A DNA stretch of 13,407 nucleotides, taken from the NCBI GenBank assembly GCA_035464115.1, contig DATHSN010000321.1, positions 1 through 13,407 on the forward strand, given 5' to 3'. The notes beneath the pieces were generated by a model that did no database searches, had not been told where the DNA came from, and saw only the letters and a list, made by a program, of their open reading frames with translations. Positions 1 through 7,047 of this stretch are shown here, in pieces. The position numbers were made by a program, and so were the translations under genes. How positions within the stretch are numbered: position 1 is the first letter of the stretch; each line of letters starts with the position of its first letter. The DNA comes from DATHSN01 sp035464115 (GTDB taxonomy: Bacteria > Actinomycetota > Acidimicrobiia > Acidimicrobiales > SKKL01).

Positions 1-1109
1 CCGTCGACGAGCTGGGCGGACGGGTACTCGCCGGGCGCCCTCCCGGCCTCCTCGGTCGACACGTCGAGCACGGTCGCCGTGCCCCCGACGAGCCCCAGGC
101 GCAGCGACGGGTACGGCTCCTGGCCGAGGTCGAACACGTCGTCGACGGCGCAGTCAACCGGCCGGGGGTCCGGCGCGAGGGCCAGCTCGGCGGACGTCAC
201 CGGCGCCAGCGCCGCCAGGTCGGCCCCGGCCGCGAGGCGCACGTGGTTGGGCCACGACGCCCCGAGCACCCAGCCGCTCGGTGAGTCGAAGACCTGCCGG
301 GCGCAGGGGTTGGCGGCGTAGCGCACCACGTAGGTCGCGCCGTCGTGGACGAGCTCGACCCCGGTGGTGGACCCGTCGGGGTCGCGCAGCTCGGCGGCGG
401 TGGTCCACGTCACCGCGTCGGTCGAGGTCCACAGCCGAGCGTGCCAGTCGGACGAGCGCACCGTCCCCACGGCCACGAACTGCTGCCCGTCGTGGATCAC
501 GTCGCGCAGGTCGACGGTGTCGAACCCGGCCCGGTCGAGTTCGACCGGCTCGTGGTAGGTGAACGTCGCCCCACCGTCGGTGGACACGTAGGTGATCCCC
601 TGACCGGCACGACAGAGCATCCCCCGGAGGTACCCACCCTCCACGGCGACGAACCGGGAGCACTCGGTGCCGCGCTCACCCCACAGGACCACCCGGCCGT
701 CGCCGGCGTCGACCGCCCCCATCAGCTCCACCGCGCCGCTCGACGGCGGCGGGCCCAGGTCGACCGGCTCGAGCGGCCCACCGGCCACCGATCGCCACGC
801 CAGCGGTCCGTTGTCGCGGTGACCGACGACCCACACGACGTCGCCGGCCGGGACCACCTCGAGACCGAAGTCGGCGGGCAGGTCGAAGGCGGCGAGCAGC
901 TCCCACACCGCGCCGACCGGCAGCAGCTCGGGCTCGGGCTCGGTGGTCGTGGTGACCTCGACGTCGGCCTCGGTGTCGGTCGCCGACTCCGCGGTGGTCG
1001 TCGGCGCCGCCGCGCCCGCCGGGTCACCACCACCGCTGTCGCCGGAGCACGCCGCCGCCAGCACCACCAGCACCGCCAGGACCCCGCACCCTCGTCGCGT
1101 CATCGTCAC
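1..1109 (-). CDS. Secreted lipoprotein with Asp-box (BNR) motifs, partial
   Basis: The frame stays open from the start at 1109 to the left window edge, giving 369 full codons and no stop, so the C-terminus is missing. The N-terminus has two arginines, a hydrophobic run (GVLAVLVVLAAAC) and a lipobox-like Cys at residue 21, then a Gly/Ala/Thr/Glu-rich linker to about residue 62. This is the layout of an actinobacterial lipoprotein anchored outside the membrane. A good Asp-box, STDGGATF, lies near residues 176-183 and a weaker copy (STDAVTW) near 229-235, suggesting a sialidase-like beta-propeller; no catalytic residues can be assigned. GTG 1109 is preferred because a TACGTT box ends 7 nt upstream; ATG 1103 is the alternative. 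The substrate is unknown; it could be a non-enzymatic propeller. Confidence 0.8.
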   Translation of the reverse strand, partial: MTMTRRGCGVLAVLVVLAAACSGDSGGGDPAGAAAPTTTAESATDTEADVEVTTTTEPEPELLPVGAVWELLAAFDLPADFGLEVVPAGDVVWVVGHRDNGPLAWRSVAGGPLEPVDLGPPPSSGAVELMGAVDAGDGRVVLWGERGTECSRFVAVEGGYLRGMLCRAGQGITYVSTDGGATFTYHEPVELDRAGFDTVDLRDVIHDGQQFVAVGTVRSSDWHARLWTSTDAVTWTTAAELRDPDGSTTGVELVHDGATYVVRYAANPCARQVFDSPSGWVLGASWPNHVRLAAGADLAALAPVTSAELALAPDPRPVDCAVDDVFDLGQEPYPSLRLGLVGGTATVLDVSTEEAGRAPGEYPSAQLVD

Positions 1110-1116
1110 GCGCCGG

Positions 1117-1122
1117 AACGTA
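1117..1122 (-). promoter_or_regulatory. Putative -10 box, leaderless lipoprotein gene
   Basis: On the minus strand this reads TACGTT, matching the TANNNT core of actinobacterial -10 elements. It ends 7 nt before GTG 1109, the spacing typical of leaderless transcripts. No Shine-Dalgarno sequence is visible. I see no good -35; the GATCA repeat array begins about 10 bp further upstream. Confidence 0.45.
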
Positions 1123-1131
1123 CGAACCGCC

Positions 1132-1216
1132 GATCACAACTCGATCACGACTCGATCACGCCGATCAGACCGATCAGACCGATCAGGCCGATCAGACCGA
1201 TCAGGCCGATCAGGCC
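1132..1216. repeat. Short-period GATCA tandem array (11-bp then 9-bp)
   Basis: GATCA occurs nine times, starting at 1132, 1143, 1154, 1163, 1172, 1181, 1190, 1199 and 1208. The first two intervals are 11 bp and the remaining six are exactly 9 bp, with a unit of GATCAGRCC (minus strand GGYCTGATC). The array fills most of the gap between the oxidoreductase stop and the lipoprotein promoter, and the stop codon itself (1210-1212) is part of the last unit. Because the unit is 9 bp, the oxidoreductase frame meets an in-frame TGA in each of the seven 9-bp-spaced units. It may be a slippage-prone microsatellite-like tract or a cluster of protein-binding sites; the sequence does not decide which. Confidence 0.9.
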
Positions 1217-3450
1217 GGCTCGATGGTGACCACGGCGCGGTAGTGGGGCACCTGCGAGCCCGCCTCGCGGCGGTGGGGCTCGTGGGCGATGAGGACGTTG
1301 CCCTCGGGCCAGTGCACCTGCACGCTGCGCCGGGGCAGGCGGGTGAACCGGAGCCGGCCGGCCATCTCGCCCACCTCGGAGCGCACGACCACGGCCGCTC
1401 CTTCGCCGAGCCCGAGCCCGGCGGCGTCGGCGGGGTCGATGAGCACGTCGTCGCGAGCGGCGCCGGTGAGCGGGTCGACCGCCTTGAGCACCATCGAGTT
1501 GAACTGCTTGCCCCGGCGGGTGCCGAGGAGGAACGCGCCGTCGGGCAGGTCGGGCTCGTCGGGGGTGAGCGGGGTGAACCGGCCCCGGCCCGACGGGGTG
1601 GGGAACGCGCCGCCGGCGCACAGGTGCCGACCGCCCCACTGCACGGCGTCGCCGGTGTCGGCCAGGTGCTCGATGCCGGCGTAGGCGGGCACCACCGCGG
1701 CGATCTCGGCCCGCAGCGCCTGGTTGGTGGGCCACGAGAACCGGGGGCGCAGCTCGGGGCGGACCCGGTTGGCCACGTCGGCGAAGAGCCGCCACTCCGA
1801 ACGGGCCTCGCCCACCTGCCGTGGGATCTCGGGCGAGAAGGCGATGCGCCGCTCGGTGGTGGTGGACGTGCCCCCGCCCTCCTGCTCGTAGCGGGTGGTG
1901 ACCGGCAACAGCAGCACGTCGTCGCCCGGCACCAGCATCTGCGAGCTCACCACGATGTCCTGGTGGACCCGCAGCGGCACCCGCTCGAGGGCGGCGGCCA
2001 CCCGGTCGGGGTCGGGGAGCACGTCGAGGAAGTTGCCCCCCGAGCTCCACAGCACGTCGAGCTCGCCGCGCTCGGCGGCCTCGATCATCTCGGGCGCGGT
2101 GAGCCCCGGTGCGCCGGGCACGTCGAAGCCCCACCGCTCGGCCAGCGCGGCGGCGGACTCGGGGGTGACGTCGACCCCACCGGGGAACGCCGTGGCGTAG
2201 GCCCCCATCTCGGCGCCGCCCTGCACCCCGGAGTGGCCCCGCAGCGGCATGAGCCCGGCGCCGTCGCGCCCGACGTTGCCCCGCGCCAGCGCCAGGTTGA
2301 CGATGGCCCGCACCCCGTCGACCGAGTCGACCCGCTGGGTGATGCCCATCGACCACAAGAGGATGGCCGCGTCGGCGCGGGCGTACTCGTCGACGAACGC
2401 CTCGAGGGTGGCGGCGTCGACCCCGGCCTGGGCGAGCAGGTGGTCGAGCGGCTGGGCGTCGAGCGCGGCGACGACCTCGTCCCAGCCCTCGGTGTGGTCG
2501 GCCACGAACGCCTCGTCGACGTCGCCCCGCTCGACGAGCCGCTTCAGCACCGCGTTGGCGAGGGCGACGTCGCCACCGGGGCGCACCGGCACGTGCAGGT
2601 CGCACATCTTGGTGCCGAACACGGCCGACTCGACGTTGGACGGCACCCAGTAGCGGTCGAGCCCGGGCTCGAGGTGGGGGTTGACCACCACGACCCGACA
2701 GCCGCGCTTGCGGGCGAGGTAGAGGTACTTCATGAACACCGGCTGGTTGTTGGCCGGGTTCGCGCCCCAGATCACCACCAGGTCGCTCTCGATGACGTCG
2801 GTGAGCGAGCAGGTGCTGGCGGCCACGCCGACGGTGGCCTTGAGCCCGAGCGTCGACGGGGCGTGACAGACACGGGCCGCGGAGTCGACCGAGGCGATGC
2901 CCATGGCCCGCGCCGCCTTGCCGGCCACGTAGTAGGTCTCGTTGGTGAGGCCCCGGCTGGTGAGGTAGAGCGCGGTGCGGTCGCCGCCCGCCGCGCCGAT
3001 GGCGCCGGCGAGCGCGCCGAGGGCCTCGTCCCACGAGATGCGGGTGAAGCCGGGCTCGCCCCGGCGGCGGCGCATGGGGTGGCCGAGACGTCCGAGCCGA
3101 CGCAGGTCGGCCCCCGTGCGCTCGCGCAGCGGGGCGACCTCGGACAGCACCACGGGGTCGAGCGGATCGGCGGTGTTGAGCTCGAGCAGGCGCAGCCGGG
3201 TGGTGCACAGGTGCACCCCGTCGATGGTCCAGTCGTGGAAGCCGGCGACGCCGAGGGCGCAGCCGTCGCACACCCCCTTGCGGAGCACGTCGAGCGCGTA
3301 CTTCGGGTGGGCCAGGTTGTCGAGGACGACCTCGGCCATCTCGCGGTAGTGGTGGGGCTTCTGCTGGCCGATGCCGTTGGGGGCCCACCCGGCCCACAGC
3401 TCGGGCCGCACGTCGAGCCCGAGGCGCCGCCGACCCGTGCGGTCGGTCAC
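1210..3450 (-). CDS. FdhF/YdeP-family molybdopterin oxidoreductase
   Basis: The 746-aa product resembles the formate dehydrogenase alpha-like group that includes E. coli YdeP: a cytoplasmic Mo-bisPGD enzyme with no Tat or Sec signal. Cysteines at 61, 64 and 82 lie in the N-terminal section. Cys195 in RVCHAPSTLG aligns with the Mo-ligating Sec/Cys of formate dehydrogenases (RVUHGPS in E. coli FdhF), so this is a Cys version. IWGANPANNQP (about 227-237) is a typical cofactor-binding stretch, and the C-terminal 120 residues look like the molydop-binding domain, with PEGNVLIAHEPHRREAG near the end. The start GTG 3450 overlaps the fdhD stop as GTGA, so translation is probably coupled. No electron-transfer subunit is nearby, so the physiological substrate, formate or other, is open. 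Confidence 0.9.
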   Translation of the reverse strand: MTDRTGRRRLGLDVRPELWAGWAPNGIGQQKPHHYREMAEVVLDNLAHPKYALDVLRKGVCDGCALGVAGFHDWTIDGVHLCTTRLRLLELNTADPLDPVVLSEVAPLRERTGADLRRLGRLGHPMRRRRGEPGFTRISWDEALGALAGAIGAAGGDRTALYLTSRGLTNETYYVAGKAARAMGIASVDSAARVCHAPSTLGLKATVGVAASTCSLTDVIESDLVVIWGANPANNQPVFMKYLYLARKRGCRVVVVNPHLEPGLDRYWVPSNVESAVFGTKMCDLHVPVRPGGDVALANAVLKRLVERGDVDEAFVADHTEGWDEVVAALDAQPLDHLLAQAGVDAATLEAFVDEYARADAAILLWSMGITQRVDSVDGVRAIVNLALARGNVGRDGAGLMPLRGHSGVQGGAEMGAYATAFPGGVDVTPESAAALAERWGFDVPGAPGLTAPEMIEAAERGELDVLWSSGGNFLDVLPDPDRVAAALERVPLRVHQDIVVSSQMLVPGDDVLLLPVTTRYEQEGGGTSTTTERRIAFSPEIPRQVGEARSEWRLFADVANRVRPELRPRFSWPTNQALRAEIAAVVPAYAGIEHLADTGDAVQWGGRHLCAGGAFPTPSGRGRFTPLTPDEPDLPDGAFLLGTRRGKQFNSMVLKAVDPLTGAARDDVLIDPADAAGLGLGEGAAVVVRSEVGEMAGRLRFTRLPRRSVQVHWPEGNVLIAHEPHRREAGSQVPHYRAVVTIEPA

Positions 3451-4265
3451 GGCCCGTCCTCGGGGGGACGGTCCTCGGGGGCGTAGACGTTGAGCTCGCC
3501 GTCGCGGGCGAAGCCGGTGAGGGTGATGCCCGCGGTGCGGGCGGCCTGCACCGCCAGCGCCGACGGGGCGCTCACCGCCACCACCGCCGAGAACCCGGCG
3601 GCCCACGCCTTCTGCACCATCTCGAACGAGGCCCGCCCGGAGACGAACAGCCCGAGCGGTCGGGCGGGCAGCGCCCCGTCGAGCAGCAGCCGGCCCACCA
3701 CCTTGTCGACCGCGTTGTGGCGACCGATGTCCTCGCGGGCCACCACCGGGGTGCCGTCGGCGGTGAACGCCGCCGCGGCGTGCACCGCGCCGGTGAGGGC
3801 GAACAGCTCCTGGTGCTCGCGCACCCGGTCGGGCACCGCGGCGAGCACGTCGAGGGCGAACGGGTGGGCCCCCGGGAGCGGCGCCAGCCGCTCGGTGAGA
3901 TCGCCGAGCAGCGTGGCCGACCCGCACAGCCCGCACGACGACGAGGTGGCGCCCAGGCGGGGCTCGGGCACGGGGGCCCGACCGCCCGTCGACACGCTCA
4001 CCACGTTGAACCCGGTGTCGACCGCCGAGCCGGTGCCGCAGTAGCGGATGGTCTCGATGGGCGCGTCGCCGAGGAGGCCGTCGCCGTGGAGGAAGCCGGC
4101 GGCCAGCTCGAAGTCGTGACCGGGCGTGCGCATGGTGGTGGCCACCAGGACGTCGTCGAGGTGGATCTCGAGGGGCTCCTCGACCACCAGCTCGTCGGGG
4201 GCGCGGCCCCCGAGCTCGCCGTCGAAGCGACGGGTGAGCACGGTGACGGTCCGGCCGCGGGGCAC
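3447..4265 (-). CDS. fdhD: Formate dehydrogenase accessory sulfurtransferase FdhD
   Basis: The 272-aa product is a full-length FdhD, which carries sulfur from a cysteine desulfurase to the molybdenum cofactor of formate dehydrogenase-type enzymes. The sulfur-transfer CxxC is SSCGLCG (C111, C114). Other family blocks are EEPLEI (29-34), TGAVHAAAAF (158-167), REDIGRHNAVDKVVG (177-191), SGRASFEMVQKA (209-220) and SAPSALAVQ (232-240). It is the first gene of the operon and overlaps the oxidoreductase by 4 bp, the expected client. GTG 4265 is chosen because a TAGCGT box ends 6 nt upstream and no Shine-Dalgarno is present. A GTG about eight codons further in is possible and would not remove any motif. 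Confidence 0.96.
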   Translation of the reverse strand: MPRGRTVTVLTRRFDGELGGRAPDELVVEEPLEIHLDDVLVATTMRTPGHDFELAAGFLHGDGLLGDAPIETIRYCGTGSAVDTGFNVVSVSTGGRAPVPEPRLGATSSSCGLCGSATLLGDLTERLAPLPGAHPFALDVLAAVPDRVREHQELFALTGAVHAAAAFTADGTPVVAREDIGRHNAVDKVVGRLLLDGALPARPLGLFVSGRASFEMVQKAWAAGFSAVVAVSAPSALAVQAARTAGITLTGFARDGELNVYAPEDRPPEDGP

Positions 4266-4271
4266 CCGTCC

Positions 4272-4277
4272 ACGCTA
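4272..4277 (-). promoter_or_regulatory. Putative -10 box, leaderless fdhD operon
   Basis: The minus strand reads TAGCGT, a TANNNT match, ending 6 nt before GTG 4265. It lies in the 109-bp divergent gap between fdhD and the TrmO-like gene (4266-4374). I see no convincing -35 and no clear plus-strand promoter in the same gap. Confidence 0.45.
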
Positions 4278-4374
4278 TCGGCCGGGGCCCGAGCCGGACT
4301 CGGGCCCGGGGACCGCGGATCGTGGGCGGGGTGCGAAGATGCTCGTCCGAGCGAGCGACGACAGCGAGGACGGA

Positions 4375-4842
4375 ATGGACGTGGTGGAGATGATCCCCAT
4401 CGGGCACGTGCGGGGCGGCCGCTCGGTCGTCGAGGACGACAGGTGGGGCGCGGTGAGCTGTCGCATCGAGCTCGACCCCGCCCAGCTCGAACCGGACGCG
4501 ACCCTGGGGCTCGACGGGTTCTCCCACGTCGAGATCGTGTACGTGTTCGACCGGGTCGACCCGTCTCAGGTCTGCACCGGGGCCCGCCACCCACGGGGTC
4601 GTGAGGACTGGCCGCGGGTGGGGATCCTCGCCCAGCGAGCCAAGGACCGGCCGAACCGGATCGGCATCACCGTGTGCCAGCTGGTGGAGGTGTCGGCCGG
4701 CGCGCTGCTGGTGCAGGGGCTCGACGCGGTGGACGGCACCCCGGTGCTCGACGTCAAGCCCTACCTCACCGGGTTCGCCCCGCGGGGCGAGGTCCGCGAA
4801 CCGGTGTGGGCCGCCGAGCTGATGCGCGGGTACTGGTCATGA
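4375..4842 (+). CDS. trmO: TrmO/TsaA-family SAM-dependent tRNA methyltransferase
   Basis: The 155-aa product matches the YaeB/TsaA (VirR) family. The characterised member TrmO N-methylates the threonylcarbamoyl-adenosine at position 37 of some tRNAs using S-adenosylmethionine. Family signatures are IGHVRGG near the N-terminus, FSHVEIVYVFDR (49-60), HPRG (72-75), VGILAQRAKDRPNRIG (82-97) and LDVKPYL (125-131). Length suits the short form that lacks the extra C-terminal domain of E. coli TrmO. ATG 4375 is preferred because GAGGA lies about 5 bp upstream and the conserved region starts almost at once; in-frame ATG 4339 would add 12 residues. It is divergent from fdhD, with no functional link apparent. 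Exact tRNA target is inferred from the family only. Confidence 0.88.
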   Translation: MDVVEMIPIGHVRGGRSVVEDDRWGAVSCRIELDPAQLEPDATLGLDGFSHVEIVYVFDRVDPSQVCTGARHPRGREDWPRVGILAQRAKDRPNRIGITVCQLVEVSAGALLVQGLDAVDGTPVLDVKPYLTGFAPRGEVREPVWAAELMRGYWS

Positions 4843-4887
4843 CCCGGGTCGCACGGTCGTCACCAGCCGACCCCTCGGCGGTGGGGA

Positions 4888-5367
4888 TCAGCCGTGGACC
4901 CGCCGGAGCTCGGCGGCGAGGTGGTGGGTGACCGGCTCGCCGACCGCGGCCATGCGCAGCGTGTAGGAGAGCACGTCGCCGTCGAGGCGGAACGAGCGCT
5001 CGACCACGGTGACCTCCTTGGCGGTGGCGGTGTGGGTGATCGACGCGCTCTTCAGCTCGATGCGACCCCGGTCGACCGTGCCCTCCTGGATCTCGGCGAC
5101 CCCGGTGGGGTGGGCGATCACGACCTCGACCCGGTCGGGCGGCAGCGGGCGCCAGAACCCGGTCTCGGCGTGCATCGGCAGCCCGCTCGCGGGGTTGCGG
5201 GTGCGCTGGGTGTACCAGAGGACCGGGGTGCCCACGTGGGTGAAGGTGACCTCTTCGCGGTAGCTGAACGGGTCGATGGTGGGGTACTCGCCGGCGCCCT
5301 CACCCCGCCAGGTGCCGAGGAGGCCGGCGAGGATGGCGCAGTCGGGGTGCAGGTCGGGGGTGTCCAC
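4888..5367 (-). CDS. Nitrobindin-like heme-binding beta-barrel protein
   Basis: The 159-aa product looks like the nitrobindin/THAP4-C family, FABP-like beta-barrels that bind ferric heme and react with NO or isomerise peroxynitrite. GTWRGEGAGEYPTI (18-31) carries the family GxWxGxG motif. TFTHVGTP and YTQRT follow, and THHLAAEL near the C-terminus holds the His (H149) that corresponds to the proximal heme ligand of characterised members. Several GTG starts are possible (5367, 5376, 5385). GTG 5367 gives a length like the mycobacterial homologue and has a TACCGT box ending 7 nt upstream, with no Shine-Dalgarno for any of them. It converges with the TrmO-like gene across 45 bp (4843-4887) in which I see no clear terminator. 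Confidence 0.88.
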   Translation of the reverse strand: MDTPDLHPDCAILAGLLGTWRGEGAGEYPTIDPFSYREEVTFTHVGTPVLWYTQRTRNPASGLPMHAETGFWRPLPPDRVEVVIAHPTGVAEIQEGTVDRGRIELKSASITHTATAKEVTVVERSFRLDGDVLSYTLRMAAVGEPVTHHLAAELRRVHG

Positions 5368-5374
5368 GCCGAGC

Positions 5375-5380
5375 ACGGTA
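5375..5380 (-). promoter_or_regulatory. Putative -10 box, leaderless nitrobindin-like gene
   Basis: The minus strand reads TACCGT, matching TANNNT and ending 7 nt before GTG 5367. It would lie inside the coding region if the upstream GTG at 5385 were the start. No -35 is recognisable. Confidence 0.4.
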
Positions 5381-5448
5381 GCCACGGCGGGTCGCTCACG
5401 GGTGCCCGATGCCACGGCCGACCCGGCCCGCGCCGATGGCGGCGCGCG

Positions 5449-5454
5449 TAGGGT
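5449..5454 (+). promoter_or_regulatory. Putative -10 box of the transporter operon
   Basis: TAGGGT matches TANNNT and ends 24 nt before ATG 5479, leaving room for a short leader that contains the GGAGG ribosome-binding site at about 5470-5474. There is no clear -35, so this is tentative. Confidence 0.35.
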
Positions 5455-5478
5455 CGCGACGAGCCGAACGGAGGCACG

Positions 5479-7047
5479 ATGGCGGACCTGCTGGTCGAGA
5501 ACCCACTGCTGACGTTGGCGCTCGTCGTCGGCCTCGGCGGTCTCGTCGGCGCGGTCCGGGTGAAGGGCGTCGCCCTCGGTCCGGCCGCCGCGCTCTTCCT
5601 CGGGCTGGCGGCGTCGGCCTGGGACGAGCGCCTGGCGCTGCCCGACATCGTCCTCGTGGTCGGGCTCGGCCTGTTCGCCTACCTCGTCGGGCTCGACGCC
5701 GGACCGTCGCTGCTCGTGAGCCTCGACCGGCGGGGCGCGGCGGCCAGCGCCGGCGTCGTCGGCATCATCGTGGTGGGCGGCGCGATGGCGTTCCTGGCGG
5801 GCGAGGTCATCGACCTGTCCGAGGGCGCCCGGGCCGGCCTCTTCGCCGGGGCGATGACCAACACCCCGGCGCTCGCCGCCGCGGTCGAGCAGCTCGAACC
5901 GGGCGATGCGTCGGCCACGGTCGGCTACTCGATCGCCTATCCCCTCGGCATCGTCGTCATGCTGATCGCCGCCGCGGTGGCCATGCGCCGCGCCGGCTCC
6001 GACTCGGCGCACCACGGCCCGCTCGCCAGCTGGACGCTGCGGGTGAAGCGCGACGAGGTGCTCGTCGGCGAGATGCGCGCCATCGCCGACGGACCGGTGT
6101 CGTTCAGCCGGGCCCGGGTCGATGGCCGGGTGCGCCTCGCCGACGACGACCTGCCGCTCCACCGCGACGACCTCGTCGTGGTCGTGGGCGCCGAGGCCGA
6201 CGTCGGCACCATCGCTCGCGCCGTCGGGGAGCGCTCCGAGCAGCACCTCCCCCTCGATCGGCGGTCGCTCGACTTCCGGCGCATGGTGGTCTCGGACCGC
6301 TCGGTGGTCGGGGTGCCCCTGGGCGAGCTCGATCTGCGGCGCCGCTTCGGGGCGGTCGCCACCCGGGTGCGGCGGGGCGACGCCGACCTGGTCGCCACCG
6401 GTGATCTCGTCCTGCGCGCCGGCGACCGGGTGCGCATCGTCGCCCCCCGCGAGCGACTCGACGAGGTGGCCGCCCTGCTCGGCGACAGCGAGCGCCGCGT
6501 CAGCGAGCTCGACGGCGCCGCGCTCGGGCTCGGCCTCGCTGCCGGCGTGCTCATCGGCCTCGTCCCGATCCCGCTGCCCGGCGGGTCGTTCGAGCTGGGC
6601 AACGCCGGCGGCCCGCTCATGGCCGGCCTCGTCCTGGGGATGATCGGCCGCACCGGCCCGCTCACCTGGGACCTGCCCTACGGGGTCAACGCCACGCTGC
6701 GCCAGTTCGGGGCGCTGCTGTTCTTCGCCGCGGTCGGCACCCGCTCGGGGTCGGCGTTCGCCGACGAGGTGGCCTCGCTCGGCGGCGCCCGCCTCGTCGC
6801 CACCGGCGCGGTGATCACCGCGGTGGCCGCCGCGCTCGGGCTGGCGCTCGGCCGGCTCACCGTGAAGGTCGGCCCGGCCGTCGGCGGCCTGCTCGCCGGG
6901 TTGCAGACCCAGCCCGCGGTGCTGGCGTTCGCCGCCGAGCGCAGCGACGGCGACGACCGCGTCAACGTCGGCTACGCCATGGTCTTCCCCGCGGCCATGA
7001 TCGCCAAGATCGTCATGGCCCAGCTGCTCGCCGGGGGCGGCGGGTGA
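5479..7047 (+). CDS. AspT/YidE-family antiporter-like membrane protein
   Basis: The 522-aa product has the layout of the aspartate:alanine exchanger (AAEx) family. A hydrophobic N-terminal half (about 1-170) and a hydrophobic C-terminal half (about 345-520) flank two cytosolic TrkA_C/RCK-C-like domains (about 185-245 and 265-335). The halves carry equivalent motifs: AGAMTNTPAL (123-132) with YSIAYPLGI (150-158), and AGLQTQPAVLAFA (473-485) with GYAMVFPAAMIAKI (498-511), a sign of internal duplication. The family exchanges amino acids or organic acids, but many members have no known substrate and none can be assigned here. ATG 5479 has a clear GGAGG upstream. The stop overlaps the next gene as GTGA, so the two are probably co-translated. 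Confidence 0.9.
   Translation: MADLLVENPLLTLALVVGLGGLVGAVRVKGVALGPAAALFLGLAASAWDERLALPDIVLVVGLGLFAYLVGLDAGPSLLVSLDRRGAAASAGVVGIIVVGGAMAFLAGEVIDLSEGARAGLFAGAMTNTPALAAAVEQLEPGDASATVGYSIAYPLGIVVMLIAAAVAMRRAGSDSAHHGPLASWTLRVKRDEVLVGEMRAIADGPVSFSRARVDGRVRLADDDLPLHRDDLVVVVGAEADVGTIARAVGERSEQHLPLDRRSLDFRRMVVSDRSVVGVPLGELDLRRRFGAVATRVRRGDADLVATGDLVLRAGDRVRIVAPRERLDEVAALLGDSERRVSELDGAALGLGLAAGVLIGLVPIPLPGGSFELGNAGGPLMAGLVLGMIGRTGPLTWDLPYGVNATLRQFGALLFFAAVGTRSGSAFADEVASLGGARLVATGAVITAVAAALGLALGRLTVKVGPAVGGLLAGLQTQPAVLAFAAERSDGDDRVNVGYAMVFPAAMIAKIVMAQLLAGGGG

Noticed and set aside
1132..1216. CRISPR array or coding (LIG)n repeat
   Set aside because: Units of 9-11 bp with no unique spacers are not CRISPR; the Leu-Ile-Gly reading belongs to a shadow frame of the oxidoreductase.
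2864..2868. Selenocysteine in the formate dehydrogenase-like enzyme
   Set aside because: The Mo-ligand position is an ordinary Cys codon (residue 195) and there is no internal in-frame TGA before 1212.
943..3486. 847-aa open frame on the plus strand opposite the oxidoreductase
   Set aside because: It is antisense to a clearly conserved gene, rich in Gly, His, Val and Arg with no recognisable motif, and is explained by the extreme third-position G+C bias.
1210..4590. Single 1126-aa minus-strand protein including the oxidoreductase
   Set aside because: The frame is merely open upstream of 3450, where it crosses fdhD in another frame. The GTGA overlap and family length point to a start at GTG 3450.
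4843..4887. Terminator between the TrmO-like and nitrobindin-like genes
   Set aside because: Only short imperfect G/C pairings are visible, nothing like the perfect stem at 9453-9483.
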